This document shows, one piece after another, positions 1 through 8,435 of a stretch of DNA of 53,324 nucleotides. Source of the DNA: Microcaldota archaeon (GTDB lineage: Archaea > Micrarchaeota > Micrarchaeia > Micrarchaeales > Micrarchaeaceae); contig JAJZMY010000009.1 of the NCBI GenBank assembly GCA_021848125.1, forward strand, positions 1-53,324. Direction: 5' to 3'. Made by a program: the position numbers and the translations under genes. The notes beneath the pieces were generated by a model that worked only from the letters and a program-made list of their open reading frames with translations, was not told the origin of the DNA and made no database searches. How positions within the stretch are numbered: the first letter of the stretch is position 1; every line of letters starts with the position of its first letter.

Positions 1-762
1 CAAAATTTCTTGATAAACAAACATATTGCAGAATTTGAAGCCAATTTTGGAAAAAATAAAAATGTTATTGAAATTGGTTCTGGCCTTGGTATTTTAACAC
101 AGGAATTAATAAATTCTGCAAAAAAAGTAATGTCAATTGAAAAAGATGAAAATTTATACAAATTATTAAAAAATGAGTTTAATGATAAATATAAAAATCT
201 GGTTTTAATTAATAAAGATATATTTGAAATAAATGACACTGAATTAAAGAATTTTGATATTATAATATCAAATATTCCTTATAATATCTCAAGCAAAATA
301 TTAACGCTGTTGGCAAAATTAAAACTAGATGCAGTAATGTGCCTGCAAAAAGAATTTGTTGAGCATATGACTGCAAAGCCTGGCACTAAAAAATATTCGA
401 AACTAAGTGTTTTTTCTTATTTGCAATTTAATATCGATATCTTAAAACAAATAAATGCAAATAATTTTTACCCCAAGCCTAAAATTAATTCAACAATTAT
501 TTATTTAAAATTTAAAAAAAATATTGATGAAAATAAATTAAAATTAATTTCATTATTAATGATGCATAAGAAGAAAAAATTGAGAAATGCATTTTTTAAT
601 TCAATAAAAAATTTAAATATAAGCAAGGAAAAAGCAGAACAAATAATAGAAAATTGCCAGTATAAAGATGAAAAAGTATTTAAAATTGATCCTGATCAAT
701 TAATGAATATTGCAGAATTTATTGAAAATAGATTAAGTTCCACTAAATACAATTTTACATAA
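1..762 (+). CDS. ksgA: KsgA/Dim1 16S rRNA adenine dimethyltransferase (5' partial)
   Basis: This enzyme dimethylates two adjacent adenines in the 3'-terminal hairpin of 16S rRNA during small-subunit maturation, using S-adenosylmethionine. The frame is open from base 1 and reads QNFLINKHI, the conserved N-terminal motif of the family, so the gene begins outside the window and the TTG at 10 is not the start. The SAM-binding loop IEIGSGLGIL lies about 20 residues in. The catalytic motif IV is SNIPY, a variant of the usual N-L/P-P-Y. The C-terminal helical domain with FYPKPKINSTI is present and the end looks complete. Its downstream neighbour is sepF, 86 bases away on the same strand. The family assignment is firm; only the length is unknown. 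Confidence 0.95.
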   Translation, partial: QNFLINKHIAEFEANFGKNKNVIEIGSGLGILTQELINSAKKVMSIEKDENLYKLLKNEFNDKYKNLVLINKDIFEINDTELKNFDIIISNIPYNISSKILTLLAKLKLDAVMCLQKEFVEHMTAKPGTKKYSKLSVFSYLQFNIDILKQINANNFYPKPKINSTIIYLKFKKNIDENKLKLISLLMMHKKKKLRNAFFNSIKNLNISKEKAEQIIENCQYKDEKVFKIDPDQLMNIAEFIENRLSSTKYNFT

Positions 763-848
763 GGTATTAAAATATTGTTTTTTTATACTTATTATAAAAT
801 AATTGAAATAATATTTAAAATGGCGACGAAAAAAAATATGGTGTGAAT

Positions 849-1223
849 ATGGGAGTATTTGACAAGCTTGGAAAAGCATTAGGTGTTAATAAAGAATTAG
901 ATGTTGAAGAGTATATGCAATCTGCAGAAATGAGCAATGTGGATGTAATGAATGAACCTGCTGATTTTTATATAAAACCAGTTGCATTACAGCAAGAATC
1001 AGATGTTTCACTTATTGAAGCAGAGCTGCAGAAAAAGAATATTATTCTTTTGAATATCTTGGAATTATCCAAAAGGCCGAATACATTAAAGGGCATAATA
1101 CAGACATTAAAGGAATATGTCAATAAAATAGACGGAGACATTGCCAGAATAGACGAAGAAAAAATATTATTAACTCCAAAAAAAGTTAAAATAATAAAAA
1201 CAAGAAAACCTCAGCAAAAATAA
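849..1223 (+). CDS. sepF: Archaeal SepF, FtsZ membrane anchor
   Basis: SepF tethers FtsZ to the membrane in archaea that lack FtsA. The 124-residue protein begins with a short amphipathic helix (MGVFDKLGKALG) typical of the membrane-targeting segment. After an acidic linker comes the SepF core (about residues 45-118), with IKPVAL, NIILLNILELSKRP and GDIARIDEEKILLTP. I place the start at the ATG at 849 because GGTG lies five bases upstream; the GTG at 843 overlaps that ribosome-binding site. The C-terminus is a short basic tail. No ftsZ is in this window, so the division role rests on family knowledge. Confidence 0.88.
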   Translation: MGVFDKLGKALGVNKELDVEEYMQSAEMSNVDVMNEPADFYIKPVALQQESDVSLIEAELQKKNIILLNILELSKRPNTLKGIIQTLKEYVNKIDGDIARIDEEKILLTPKKVKIIKTRKPQQK

Positions 1224-1266
1224 AAATAATAATTTGAAATTTTAATGTTTTCAAATTATTATATTA

Positions 1267-2613
1267 TTATTTGGTTTTTATAGCAGTATTGGGCGAATTA
1301 TTATCAATATTATCTGGTTTTTGGCCAATACTAATATCGCTATTTTTTAATTTATCTTCTTTGTATGTTAAAAATATCCCTATTGTTGAAACTACATTTG
1401 TTATTAAGATTATAAAAAATATTTGATCAACAAATCCTGGGATATTTAAGCCTAAAGAAAGAGGTATTGTTGCAATTATTGCTGGCGACAATCCTCGTGC
1501 AATATCAAAATTAATAAATGAATGCTCTATTTTATTTGCTTCTTTGTCTTTTGACATATATGTTTTTAATAAGGGTATGAAAATGCGCCTTATGCCAAGT
1601 ATCAAAAAGCTGAATAAAACAGCAATGCCAATCATTATTAATATAAGATTATATGAACTAGGTATTTGAAATAGCAGCCCAAGATACAAGAAAAAGAACG
1701 TGCTTACAAAAAATACAATTTCCTTTTGATAATTTCTTATATGTGTTATGTCATGATCTAGTGAAAAATATTTAAAAAAAACTGAGCCTTCCTTTAATCC
1801 AGTCCCTATATTTGAAAATACTAGTCCGAAAATAAATACAGTTATTGCACCGTTAAAACCAAATACCTGGGATAGCCCGTATGTTGCCAGCACCATTGTC
1901 ATTGTCAGCATCCACATATATTCCTTGCTGTATTCCCTAAATTTATTTAGAATAAAAAGCCAGAAAAATGCGAGTAGTGCGGCAAGGACTAGTGAATTAA
2001 CAATTGTATTAAATACAAGAAAAATAACTGATGTTGAAGTTATTGAACATAAATTTGTAGCTGTTTTGCATAGAAAATTAGATAAAATTAAAGGAATAAT
2101 CAAGGTAACAATATCAGTTGCAATTGCTTCGTAAAGAAGTATTGTTTTTAATTCTTCTGAAATTTTGCTTATTTTTGCCAAAACCGGAACAATTATTGTG
2201 CTAGGCCCTGCTATGGCAAATCCAAACATAAATGCAATAATAATATTCCAATGAAAAACAAAGACAGATATTAAGACAGCTGCTGCTGAACAAATTAATC
2301 CAGATACAATAACAGTTATAAAACTGAATTTTGTTGCGCTTGATAATACTTGCCTTAATTTTGAGAAATTCATATTTAATCCGACATCAAACAGTATAAA
2401 AGATATTGCCAATGCTGTAATTATTGGGCTTAATTCAATAATCGTGCTTGTTGGACCTGTAGAAACAAACTTAAAAATCGGGCCGATCAGCAAGCCGATT
2501 AGCATTAACGGTAAAATGCCTGCAATTTTGATTTTGCTGAATAATGAATTTAGTATAAAACCCAAAAAAACAATTCCGGCAAGAAACAAAAATAGAACTG
2601 ATGTTGAAATCAT
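1267..2613 (-). CDS. Cation:proton antiporter, CPA2/KefB-like
   Basis: An integral membrane antiporter that would exchange Na+ or K+ for protons across the cytoplasmic membrane. The 448-residue protein is hydrophobic almost throughout, with about 12 predicted membrane spans. An early glycine/leucine-rich motif (GILPLMLIGLLIGP, residues 31-44) and a central FGFAIAGPSTIIVPVL segment match the CPA2 family. There is no cytosolic TrkA-N/RCK domain: the C-terminus is a short hydrophilic tail. It is convergent with sepF. The substrate ion cannot be read from the sequence. Confidence 0.85.
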   Translation of the reverse strand: MISTSVLFLFLAGIVFLGFILNSLFSKIKIAGILPLMLIGLLIGPIFKFVSTGPTSTIIELSPIITALAISFILFDVGLNMNFSKLRQVLSSATKFSFITVIVSGLICSAAAVLISVFVFHWNIIIAFMFGFAIAGPSTIIVPVLAKISKISEELKTILLYEAIATDIVTLIIPLILSNFLCKTATNLCSITSTSVIFLVFNTIVNSLVLAALLAFFWLFILNKFREYSKEYMWMLTMTMVLATYGLSQVFGFNGAITVFIFGLVFSNIGTGLKEGSVFFKYFSLDHDITHIRNYQKEIVFFVSTFFFLYLGLLFQIPSSYNLILIMIGIAVLFSFLILGIRRIFIPLLKTYMSKDKEANKIEHSFINFDIARGLSPAIIATIPLSLGLNIPGFVDQIFFIILITNVVSTIGIFLTYKEDKLKNSDISIGQKPDNIDNNSPNTAIKTK

Positions 2614-2704
2614 TAGATCATTTAAAAATATTAAGATAAAATATTGTTAAAATATTAAGATAAAAAATAAATTAAAACCTATGTTTTATATCTATTATTT
2701 AGTA

Positions 2705-4240
2705 TTATAAATTTAATTTCTGCTGTCCGTTTTTATTTTTTATGTTTGATTTTAATTCTTTTTTCATATCCTGCAATATCTTCTGCATTTTTAATTCCCT
2801 GAATTTGGAAACATTGAGATATACTTCGTCCTTTGTATTTATTGCCACCAATATTATTATTTCTCCAAATTTTATTCTTCCAGCTCTTCCCCTTCTCTGA
2901 ATATTTCGTATTTCATTTGGTATTGGCTCGTAGAATATTACTGCATCAACGTCTGGTATGTCTAAGCCCTCCTCGCCAATTGATGTGGCAATAAGAACTT
3001 TAAACACGCCTTTTCTAAAATCTTCTATTGTATTTTTTTGTATTATATTTGTAATGCCCTCTTTCTTTCCAATAAAGGCTTTTGAATGAATATTATTCTT
3101 ATTTAAAATTTCCTCCAATTTATTTACTGTTGATCTGTACTGCGCGAAAATAATTACTGTTTTGCCTGAAAATTTATTTTTTAATATCTCTACAATCTTA
3201 GACATTTTTTTATGCTCTATTCCTTTTTCAAGTGCTTTTTTTGCAAGGTTTACTGCTATCATGACATTTTTATTGTTTAAAATACTTAATACTGCTCTGC
3301 CTTTCTCTTTTCTGTTTTTTAATCTTTCAAAATAATCAAAAAATGGAAATAATCCTTCTGTTGAAACAAGATCATATGCGTGTATTAAATTTAAAACATA
3401 AATATATTCGAATAAAAGAATAAATTTGTAATTCTGCGCTTTGACATTGCTGATTAACCTGCCTATTTCTAATAATTTCGTTTTTGGAATATTTTCGAAT
3501 TTTTTATAATAGCAAAAGCCATATCTTCTCAACTTAGATAAATGCTCTTCAATAACTGGTTTTAATAAAGAGGTTATTTCATCAATTACTTTATTTTTTT
3601 CAATTCTTATAATTTCTATTTTTTTGTCCATTATATAATTATAAACATCTGGATCTGTTGGAATTCTTACTTCAATATTTTCTATTCCCAGAATTTCTAT
3701 TAAGTTTTTAATCTTTTTTTTATCGCTTCCTGGAGATGCTGTCAAGCCGATTATTTGTATATTTTTTGATTTTGCTTCATCTGCAATATAAGTATAGGCA
3801 TATCTGCCAACAGCTTTATGGCATTCATCAAAAACAGCCAGGCCAAAATCTTTAAAGCTTAGTATTCCATTTTTTAAGTCATTTGCAATTGTCTGGGGAG
3901 TTGCAATAATCAATCTTGCATTATTTTCAATTTCTGACCTTTTTGAACTGTTTAATTCGCCTGTTATTAAAATTATTTGGCGCGGATCGATATTTAAAAA
4001 TTTAATTGCTGAATTATAATGCTGTTCTGCCAAAGGCTTTGTGGGTGCTAATATTAATGCTTTTTCATCGTTAAACAGGCAATTGGAAATTAGAAATAAT
4101 GCAATTATTGTCTTGCCGAGCCCTGTTGGCAGTACTACTAATGAATTTTTATTTAATATATTATTAATAATATTTATTTGATATTCTCTTTGTTCTATCA
4201 AGTCTGGTTTTATTAAAGAATAATAATCAGGATTTATCAT
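2705..4240 (-). CDS. Hef/FANCM-like SF2 DNA helicase, nuclease domain absent
   Basis: A superfamily 2 helicase of the Hef/FANCM/Mph1 group, which remodels stalled replication forks and branched DNA. Visible motifs are I (PTGLGKT), Ia (LAPTKPLAEQH), II (DECH, followed by KAVGRYAY typical of Hef), III (TASPG) and, in the second RecA fold, IATSIGEEGLDIPDVD and QRRGRAGR. A helical insert of about 140 residues between the two folds fits the Hef-specific domain. Full-length euryarchaeal Hef has a C-terminal XPF/ERCC4 nuclease and HhH. This protein ends at residue 511 after a short basic tail (…GQQKLNL), so it is the helicase half only. It appears leaderless, with ATG close behind an AT-rich promoter. 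Confidence 0.9.
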   Translation of the reverse strand: MINPDYYSLIKPDLIEQREYQINIINNILNKNSLVVLPTGLGKTIIALFLISNCLFNDEKALILAPTKPLAEQHYNSAIKFLNIDPRQIILITGELNSSKRSEIENNARLIIATPQTIANDLKNGILSFKDFGLAVFDECHKAVGRYAYTYIADEAKSKNIQIIGLTASPGSDKKKIKNLIEILGIENIEVRIPTDPDVYNYIMDKKIEIIRIEKNKVIDEITSLLKPVIEEHLSKLRRYGFCYYKKFENIPKTKLLEIGRLISNVKAQNYKFILLFEYIYVLNLIHAYDLVSTEGLFPFFDYFERLKNRKEKGRAVLSILNNKNVMIAVNLAKKALEKGIEHKKMSKIVEILKNKFSGKTVIIFAQYRSTVNKLEEILNKNNIHSKAFIGKKEGITNIIQKNTIEDFRKGVFKVLIATSIGEEGLDIPDVDAVIFYEPIPNEIRNIQRRGRAGRIKFGEIIILVAINTKDEVYLNVSKFRELKMQKILQDMKKELKSNIKNKNGQQKLNL

Positions 4241-4352
4241 ATTTATTATTTATAAACATTAATTTAAATACAATATTTCAAATAAAAAATGAATGAAAAT
4301 AGTTAAATATTTTTATAAATTAATATATTTGACTTGTTTTATACTTTTATTT

Positions 4353-4457
4353 GCTGCAGTAGCTCAGTGGGAGAGCGTCCGGCTGAAGAGATTTTATTGA
4401 AAATTCAATAAAATAATAGATACCGGAAAGTCGTCGGTTCAAATCCGACCTGCGGCA
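4353..4457 (+). tRNA. tRNA-Phe (GAA) with a 33-nt intron
   Basis: The seven-base acceptor stem GCTGCAG pairs with CTGCGGC (one G-U), with discriminator A and no encoded CCA. The D stem is GCTC/GAGC and the anticodon stem TCCGG/CCGGA. The loop reads CTGAAG before the interruption, giving anticodon GAA at 4385-4387. The T arm is normal (GTTCAAATC). An intron interrupts the anticodon loop after position 37, the canonical archaeal site, and mature length is 72 nt. A TATA-like box (TTTTATAAAT at 4311-4320) precedes it. Confidence 0.95.
4389..4421 (+). other. tRNA-Phe intron with perfect hairpin
   Basis: A 33-base intron lies between positions 37 and 38 of tRNA-Phe. It contains an inverted repeat of 11 bases per arm (4391-4401 with 4404-4414), separated by only two bases. 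The folded intron is therefore a long hairpin that would present the exon-intron junctions as bulges for the splicing endonuclease. The exact ends are inferred from the tRNA fold and could shift by a base. Confidence 0.8.
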
Positions 4458-4611
4458 TTGATTATTGATTTAGAAATAAAAATATAAAAGATATAAAATT
4501 TAATAAAAAACATAAATAATTGACATTTCAATATCATATATAAAAAAGGAAAAATACAAATAAATATAAAATATGTTTTATATTGAAATAAATAATAATA
4601 AAAAGAAATAT

Positions 4612-4684
4612 GCGATTGTAGTCTAGTCTGGTAGGACGCGGCCTTGCCAAGGCTGCAGCCCGGGTTCAAATCCCGGCATTCGCA
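4612..4684 (+). tRNA. tRNA-Gly (GCC)
   Basis: A complete 73-base cloverleaf. The anticodon stem is CGGCC/GGCTG (one pair wobbles), with loop TTGCCAA giving anticodon GCC at 4646-4648. The T arm is CCGGG/CCCGG with TTCAAAT. The acceptor GCGATTG pairs with CATTCGC except for a U-U mismatch at positions 5-68. The discriminator is A and CCA is not encoded. No intron is present. It lies 16 bases before the glycosyltransferase start and may be co-transcribed with it. Confidence 0.93.
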
Positions 4685-4700
4685 AATCAAAAAAGATAAT

Positions 4701-5636
4701 ATGAAAACAATAAAAAAAACAAATAAAAAAAATAAAATAAGCATTGTAATTCCAAATATGGAGGAAGAAACTTTATTTGAAATAATCAAAAACTTAAGAA
4801 TCATACTTGGAAAAGACATTGAAATAATTATAGTAAATATGAGCAGTGAAAAATATTTAAAAAAGTTAAGAAAAACAAAGGTTACAATAATAGAACAGGA
4901 AAAAAAAGGTGTTGAAGCAGCAATAGTAAAGGGTTTAAAAGAAGCGCATGGCGATATTTTGGCAAGTGTTGATGCTGACGGAACGCATGATCTGATTGGA
5001 ATTAAAAAGGGGATTGAATTAATCGAAAACAATGAAGCAGATTTTGTTCTCGGAAACAGATTTGGGGGACTAAAAAAAGAATCAATGAATTATTACCTCA
5101 TATTTGGCAATAAATTATTGTCTTTTCTTTACAGTTTGATATTCAAGATAAAAATACATGATGTATTAACAGGATTATTTGTTATAAGAAAAGAGGCATT
5201 TTATAAAATTAAAGACATTAAACCTTATAGGGCAGGAATTGGATTTTTTGCAATAGAAGTTGCTAAAAAAGGATATAAAATAAAGGAAGTGCCAATAAAT
5301 TATTATAAAAGAAAATATGGAAAATCAAAACTGGCAAAATCGAAATTTTTTTATGGCATTGGCGTTGGAATGCATATAATCAGATTTGCAAGGGATTATA
5401 GCCCTTTATTAATTTTTGGATTAATTGGCATCATATTCCTAGCAGCAGGTATTTTACTTGGAATTCAGGTGATGCTTGCTTTTATTTCATCGAATAGCTT
5501 TACACTGACTGGAAGAGCATTGGCTTCTTTTCTATTTTTAATGATAGGCACTTTATTTATAGTTGCAGGACTTATACTTGATTTACTAATGGATGTTAAA
5601 AGAAAACTAGAAAAAATAAATGAGTTAAATAAATAA
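4701..5636 (+). CDS. DPM1-like family 2 glycosyltransferase, membrane anchored
   Basis: A GT-A fold glycosyltransferase resembling dolichol-phosphate mannosyl/glucosyl synthases, which charge lipid carriers for protein N-glycosylation or surface polysaccharide. The N-terminal fold starts KISIVIPNMEEE. The nucleotide-sugar/metal motif is SVDADGTHD. LGNRFGG and DVLTGLFVIRKEAF follow in family order. Two membrane spans occupy the last 75 residues (LLIFGLIGIIFLAAGILLGI and a second). I chose the ATG at 4701, just after the tRNA-Gly, because longer versions of the frame overlap the tRNA. The donor sugar is unknown. Several sequon-rich surface proteins in the window are plausible beneficiaries (inference). 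Confidence 0.88.
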   Translation: MKTIKKTNKKNKISIVIPNMEEETLFEIIKNLRIILGKDIEIIIVNMSSEKYLKKLRKTKVTIIEQEKKGVEAAIVKGLKEAHGDILASVDADGTHDLIGIKKGIELIENNEADFVLGNRFGGLKKESMNYYLIFGNKLLSFLYSLIFKIKIHDVLTGLFVIRKEAFYKIKDIKPYRAGIGFFAIEVAKKGYKIKEVPINYYKRKYGKSKLAKSKFFYGIGVGMHIIRFARDYSPLLIFGLIGIIFLAAGILLGIQVMLAFISSNSFTLTGRALASFLFLMIGTLFIVAGLILDLLMDVKRKLEKINELNK

Positions 5637-5642
5637 TTAAAA

Positions 5643-6353
5643 TTAATTTTTATTGTTTTTATGAAATAATATATTTAGAGCTTTTAACTCATTTGATGTC
5701 GGGTTTGCTCTTTTGAGAACATGCTCAAAAATCATTGAAATTGCCTTTTTATTACGTATATGCTGGCTGCTTTTGATGAATTCTTTGAACAAATTGACTG
5801 AATTTTTTATCTGATTCATATTGGCATATAAATTATTGAAATTATAATTTTTTTTAAAATCCTCTTTAGTGAGTTGGTATAGGATTATTGCAAGGGCATG
5901 GGAAATATTTAAAACTGGATATTTTTTGTTTGCTGGAATAAAAATAGTCAGATCGCACAGCATTAATTCTTCTTTTGTTAATCCTGTATTATCCCTTCCG
6001 ATTAACAGACAAATGTTTTTTTGACTTGATTTTTTTATTTTTTTATATGCCATGTCTGGGTCATTAATATTAAAAAATGCAGAGCTTGTCTTTGTCCATA
6101 TGCCTGTTGTTCCGATTATTAGGTTATTTTTAGTTATGTTTGATAAATTTTTAATAACAACTGCATTTTGTAATAATTCTCGGGCATGCTTTGAATATTT
6201 AATTGCATTTGATCCATTGAAATTACATTTTGGATTTAATAAATAAAGTTTAGATAGGCCAAAATTTTTTGCAGTTCTTGCAATATAGCCGAGATTTATT
6301 TGGTATTTTGATTCGACAAGTACAAGTTTAATGTTTAACATTCTAATCTTCAT
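5643..6353 (-). CDS. SPOUT-family RNA 2'-O-methyltransferase (TrmJ/TrmH-like)
   Basis: A SPOUT-fold SAM-dependent RNA methyltransferase, closest by eye to archaeal TrmJ, which 2'-O-methylates tRNA position 32. The N-terminal motif is VLVESKYQINLGYIARTAKNFG, with the catalytic Arg/Asn region. The knot motifs are LLIGRDNTGLTKEE and PVLNISHALAIILYQL. A C-terminal helical extension of about 75 residues follows. Family members usually start MLN…, so translation may begin at the in-frame ATG at 6341 rather than 6353. The RNA target is inferred from the family. Confidence 0.85.
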   Translation of the reverse strand: MKIRMLNIKLVLVESKYQINLGYIARTAKNFGLSKLYLLNPKCNFNGSNAIKYSKHARELLQNAVVIKNLSNITKNNLIIGTTGIWTKTSSAFFNINDPDMAYKKIKKSSQKNICLLIGRDNTGLTKEELMLCDLTIFIPANKKYPVLNISHALAIILYQLTKEDFKKNYNFNNLYANMNQIKNSVNLFKEFIKSSQHIRNKKAISMIFEHVLKRANPTSNELKALNILFHKNNKN

Positions 6354-6410
6354 GAGATATTTTTAGATAAAACCTTGTTTTATTTCATTTTAAATTATTC
6401 AAACTGAATA

Positions 6411-7148
6411 TTAAATTAAAAATAATATAAAGACAGTTAAAAAATTCAGCAGCATATGCGCTGTAATTGATACATACAATGACTTTGTCTTCTTAAATAA
6501 ATAACCTGCAATTAAGCCGAATATTAATGCAGCAATAAATTCAGATACTGAAAAATAGCCAAAATGAAACAATGCAAATATTAATGCACTTGGTATGATG
6601 CCGATTCTTGAAACAAGAAAACCCCTGAACATTATTTCTTCATTTATCGGGGCAATAAGAAAGGTGAATAAATAAAAGAAAATGGGATATCCTTCTAATA
6701 GTTGCTTCACATTTGTCGGCAATGGGATATGAGTTATTTGTGAAAATAGGCTTAAACTCAATTCAACTCCAACCAGCATTACTATAAACAAAGCAAGCCC
6801 TAAAAAAATATTTTTTAATGTTAATTTATCCCTGCTAATTCCGAGATTCTGAATTATAAAATCAAGATTATTTGTTTTATGCAATAAATATGAAAAAACA
6901 ATTAATGGAAAAATTAATGAAAGCACAATAGTGCTGTTGCTATTTAAATAATTGTATAAAAGAAGCTGTGAAATCGTAAAACTCGAAAGATAGAGAAAAT
7001 ATAGCAAGGAAATAAACGATAAAATTAATAGAAGATATGTAATATATTTTATTTTTTTATTATAATTCAAATCCTGATTAAATATCTTTAATTCTTTTTT
7101 GGTTTTGATTTTAGACATAGGTTTGGACAGTTTTGGCTTTTTATTCAA
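6411..7148 (-). CDS. CPBP-family intramembrane metalloprotease (Abi/CAAX-type)
   Basis: A polytopic membrane protein of the CPBP (CAAX protease/bacteriocin-processing) family, putative glutamic or metallo proteases. The family motifs are visible: INEEIMFRGFLVSR (motif 1, EExxxR), ALIFALFHFGYFSV (motif 2, FxxxH) and AHMLLNFLTV (motif 3). About eight membrane spans follow a basic cytosolic N-terminus of about 35 residues. I place the start at the TTG at 7148 because GGTG lies seven bases upstream and the frame further upstream overlaps the S27ae gene. The gap to S27ae is 19 bases, so the gene probably rides on the ribosomal transcript. The substrate is unknown. Confidence 0.83.
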   Translation of the reverse strand: MNKKPKLSKPMSKIKTKKELKIFNQDLNYNKKIKYITYLLLILSFISLLYFLYLSSFTISQLLLYNYLNSNSTIVLSLIFPLIVFSYLLHKTNNLDFIIQNLGISRDKLTLKNIFLGLALFIVMLVGVELSLSLFSQITHIPLPTNVKQLLEGYPIFFYLFTFLIAPINEEIMFRGFLVSRIGIIPSALIFALFHFGYFSVSEFIAALIFGLIAGYLFKKTKSLYVSITAHMLLNFLTVFILFLI

Positions 7149-7167
7149 AATAGAGCACCTATTTAAA

Positions 7168-7326
7168 TTATTTTTTATTATTTTTAAATTCAGTATAGCT
7201 GCATTTTCCGCATGAAAACCTATTTTCATGTTCTGCCATGCGCGATCCGCATTTTGGGCATGATTTTCCTGCTTTAAATGGTTTTATATTTTTTGCTTTT
7301 GGTTTTGATTTTTTATCGTCGGCCAT
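7168..7326 (-). CDS. rps27ae: Ribosomal protein S27ae (zinc ribbon)
   Basis: A 52-residue small-subunit protein. A basic N-terminus ([20 protein letters not shown]) is followed by a zinc ribbon with CPKCGSRM and a second pair, CGKCSYTEF, giving CxxC-x13-CxxC as in archaeal S27ae. It is short enough to be missed by a length filter. It sits 45 bases after S24e and immediately before the membrane protease. The S24e-S27ae order is the conserved archaeal arrangement, which supports the call. Confidence 0.93.
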   Translation of the reverse strand: MADDKKSKPKAKNIKPFKAGKSCPKCGSRMAEHENRFSCGKCSYTEFKNNKK

Positions 7327-7371
7327 ATAATTCACTTTTTTGTTTTAAGGTTATATTTTATTAAAATTAAT

Positions 7372-7680
7372 TTATTGGCTTGGCTCATCCTGTTTCTTTT
7401 CTGACATGTTTTTTCTGCTTAAAATATGGGCTGCTTCGAACTTAGTTATTGATTCCTTGCTGTTGTAAAAATGTGCAGAGCCATTTAGGGATCTTGAACC
7501 AAATTCCTGCTTTATAGAGACTATAATCATTGTATCTGGATTCAGACTTAATTTTTTGCACAATTCAGCTTTTACGTCTAATTTTCTTGGTGTTTGCGCT
7601 TCGCCATTATCAATTATGAATTGAATTTCTTTTCTATCAAATAATTTATTATCAAATTCAGACATTATTTTTATGTTCAT
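7372..7680 (-). CDS. rps24e: Ribosomal protein S24e
   Basis: A component of the archaeal/eukaryotic small ribosomal subunit. The N-terminus MNIKIMSEFDNKLFDRKEIQF aligns by eye with the family consensus (MEIKI…N.L..RKEI), which favours the ATG at 7680 over the internal Met. The family core FGSRSLNGSAHFYNSKESIT is present. The length of 102 residues is normal. Its ATG overlaps the stop of the aIF5A gene (ATGA), indicating translational coupling in one operon: aIF5A, S24e, S27ae. Confidence 0.93.
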   Translation of the reverse strand: MNIKIMSEFDNKLFDRKEIQFIIDNGEAQTPRKLDVKAELCKKLSLNPDTMIIVSIKQEFGSRSLNGSAHFYNSKESITKFEAAHILSRKNMSEKKQDEPSQ

Positions 7681-8084
7681 TTTGCTTCACCGACTATTTT
7701 ATTTATTATTTTTCTATTCATTGCCTCGATAACTTCAACTTCGTTTCCTGGCTTTAATTTATTTAAAAGTTCTTGCGGAATTGCGAGCTCAAAAACATTA
7801 TACGTATCTAAATCCATTAATTGGGCAGTATTATTAGTCACTGAAACAACTTGTGATTTTGACTTGGTAATTACAGGCACCTGAACATCGCTGTCACTTG
7901 GCTTTAATAATGTTTTTTTCTGGCCGTCAAATATTCCGATTGCAGTAACTCTCATTTTTGACGATCCGTGCTTTCCAGGAGAACTTACATCTATTTCCAC
8001 TACTTTGCATGGGATGTCATCAATTAAAACAAATCTACCTATTTTAAGCTCCTTCATTGAAGCAAGAGAAATTTCACCACTCAT
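7677..8084 (-). CDS. eif5a: Translation factor aIF5A (hypusine-containing)
   Basis: aIF5A promotes elongation through difficult peptide bonds and helps termination; it is the only protein that carries hypusine. The modification loop is SSPGKHGSSK with the target lysine at residue 38. An N-terminal SH3-like domain and a C-terminal OB fold (about residues 75-135) give the usual length of 135. It is the first gene of the cluster with S24e and S27ae. The AT-rich region upstream (8085-8261) is a divergent promoter shared with the small ORF at 8262. Confidence 0.95.
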   Translation of the reverse strand: MSGEISLASMKELKIGRFVLIDDIPCKVVEIDVSSPGKHGSSKMRVTAIGIFDGQKKTLLKPSDSDVQVPVITKSKSQVVSVTNNTAQLMDLDTYNVFELAIPQELLNKLKPGNEVEVIEAMNRKIINKIVGEAK

Positions 8085-8261
8085 AATAAAACCAGATCCT
8101 ATTGATTTATTTATTATAATTAATATAATAATAGAATTAAATAAATAAATTATAAAATTTAAAATATTTAATGATTATCAATTAATAGTTATTTTTTTAT
8201 TTGGTATATTTAAATATTTATAAATTTATAATAATATTGATTAATTTAAAATAAAGATTTA

Positions 8262-8426
8262 ATGGAAATAAATATTGATAAGATTGGAAAATATAAAAAT
8301 TCAGATGCTGTTATTACAGAAATAACAAGAGCAGTTGAAAAATTAGAATTAGGAGCAAACAAAAAAATCTTAAAAAATGCTGATCTGGAAAGCAGTTATG
8401 TTTTAGAAATTAAAATTAGAAAATAA
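8262..8426 (+). CDS. Small hypothetical protein, 54 aa
   Basis: An open frame of 54 codons from ATG, preceded at about 35-60 bases by TATA-like runs (ATTTAAATATTTATAAAT). The product is mixed-charge and helix-prone (SDAVITEITRAVEKLELG in the middle) with no cysteines or membrane span. I do not recognise a family. It is convergent with the aCPSF1 3' fragment, ending ten bases before that repeat. The codon content is coding-like, but the short length leaves doubt. Confidence 0.5.
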   Translation: MEINIDKIGKYKNSDAVITEITRAVEKLELGANKKILKNADLESSYVLEIKIRK

Positions 8427-8435
8427 AAAAGTATG

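Noticed and set aside
2705-2725. PIP box at the Hef C-terminus (GQQKLNL)
   Set aside because: It lacks the aromatic pair required for a PCNA-binding motif; kept only as a degenerate resemblance.
4220-4240. Promoter overlap making Hef leaderless as an unusual feature
   Set aside because: Leaderless transcripts are common in archaea.
4439-5032. Long minus-strand frame over tRNA-Gly and the glycosyltransferase start
   Set aside because: It is antisense to a tRNA and to a well-supported gene, with a hydrophobic product typical of antisense translation of AT-rich genes.
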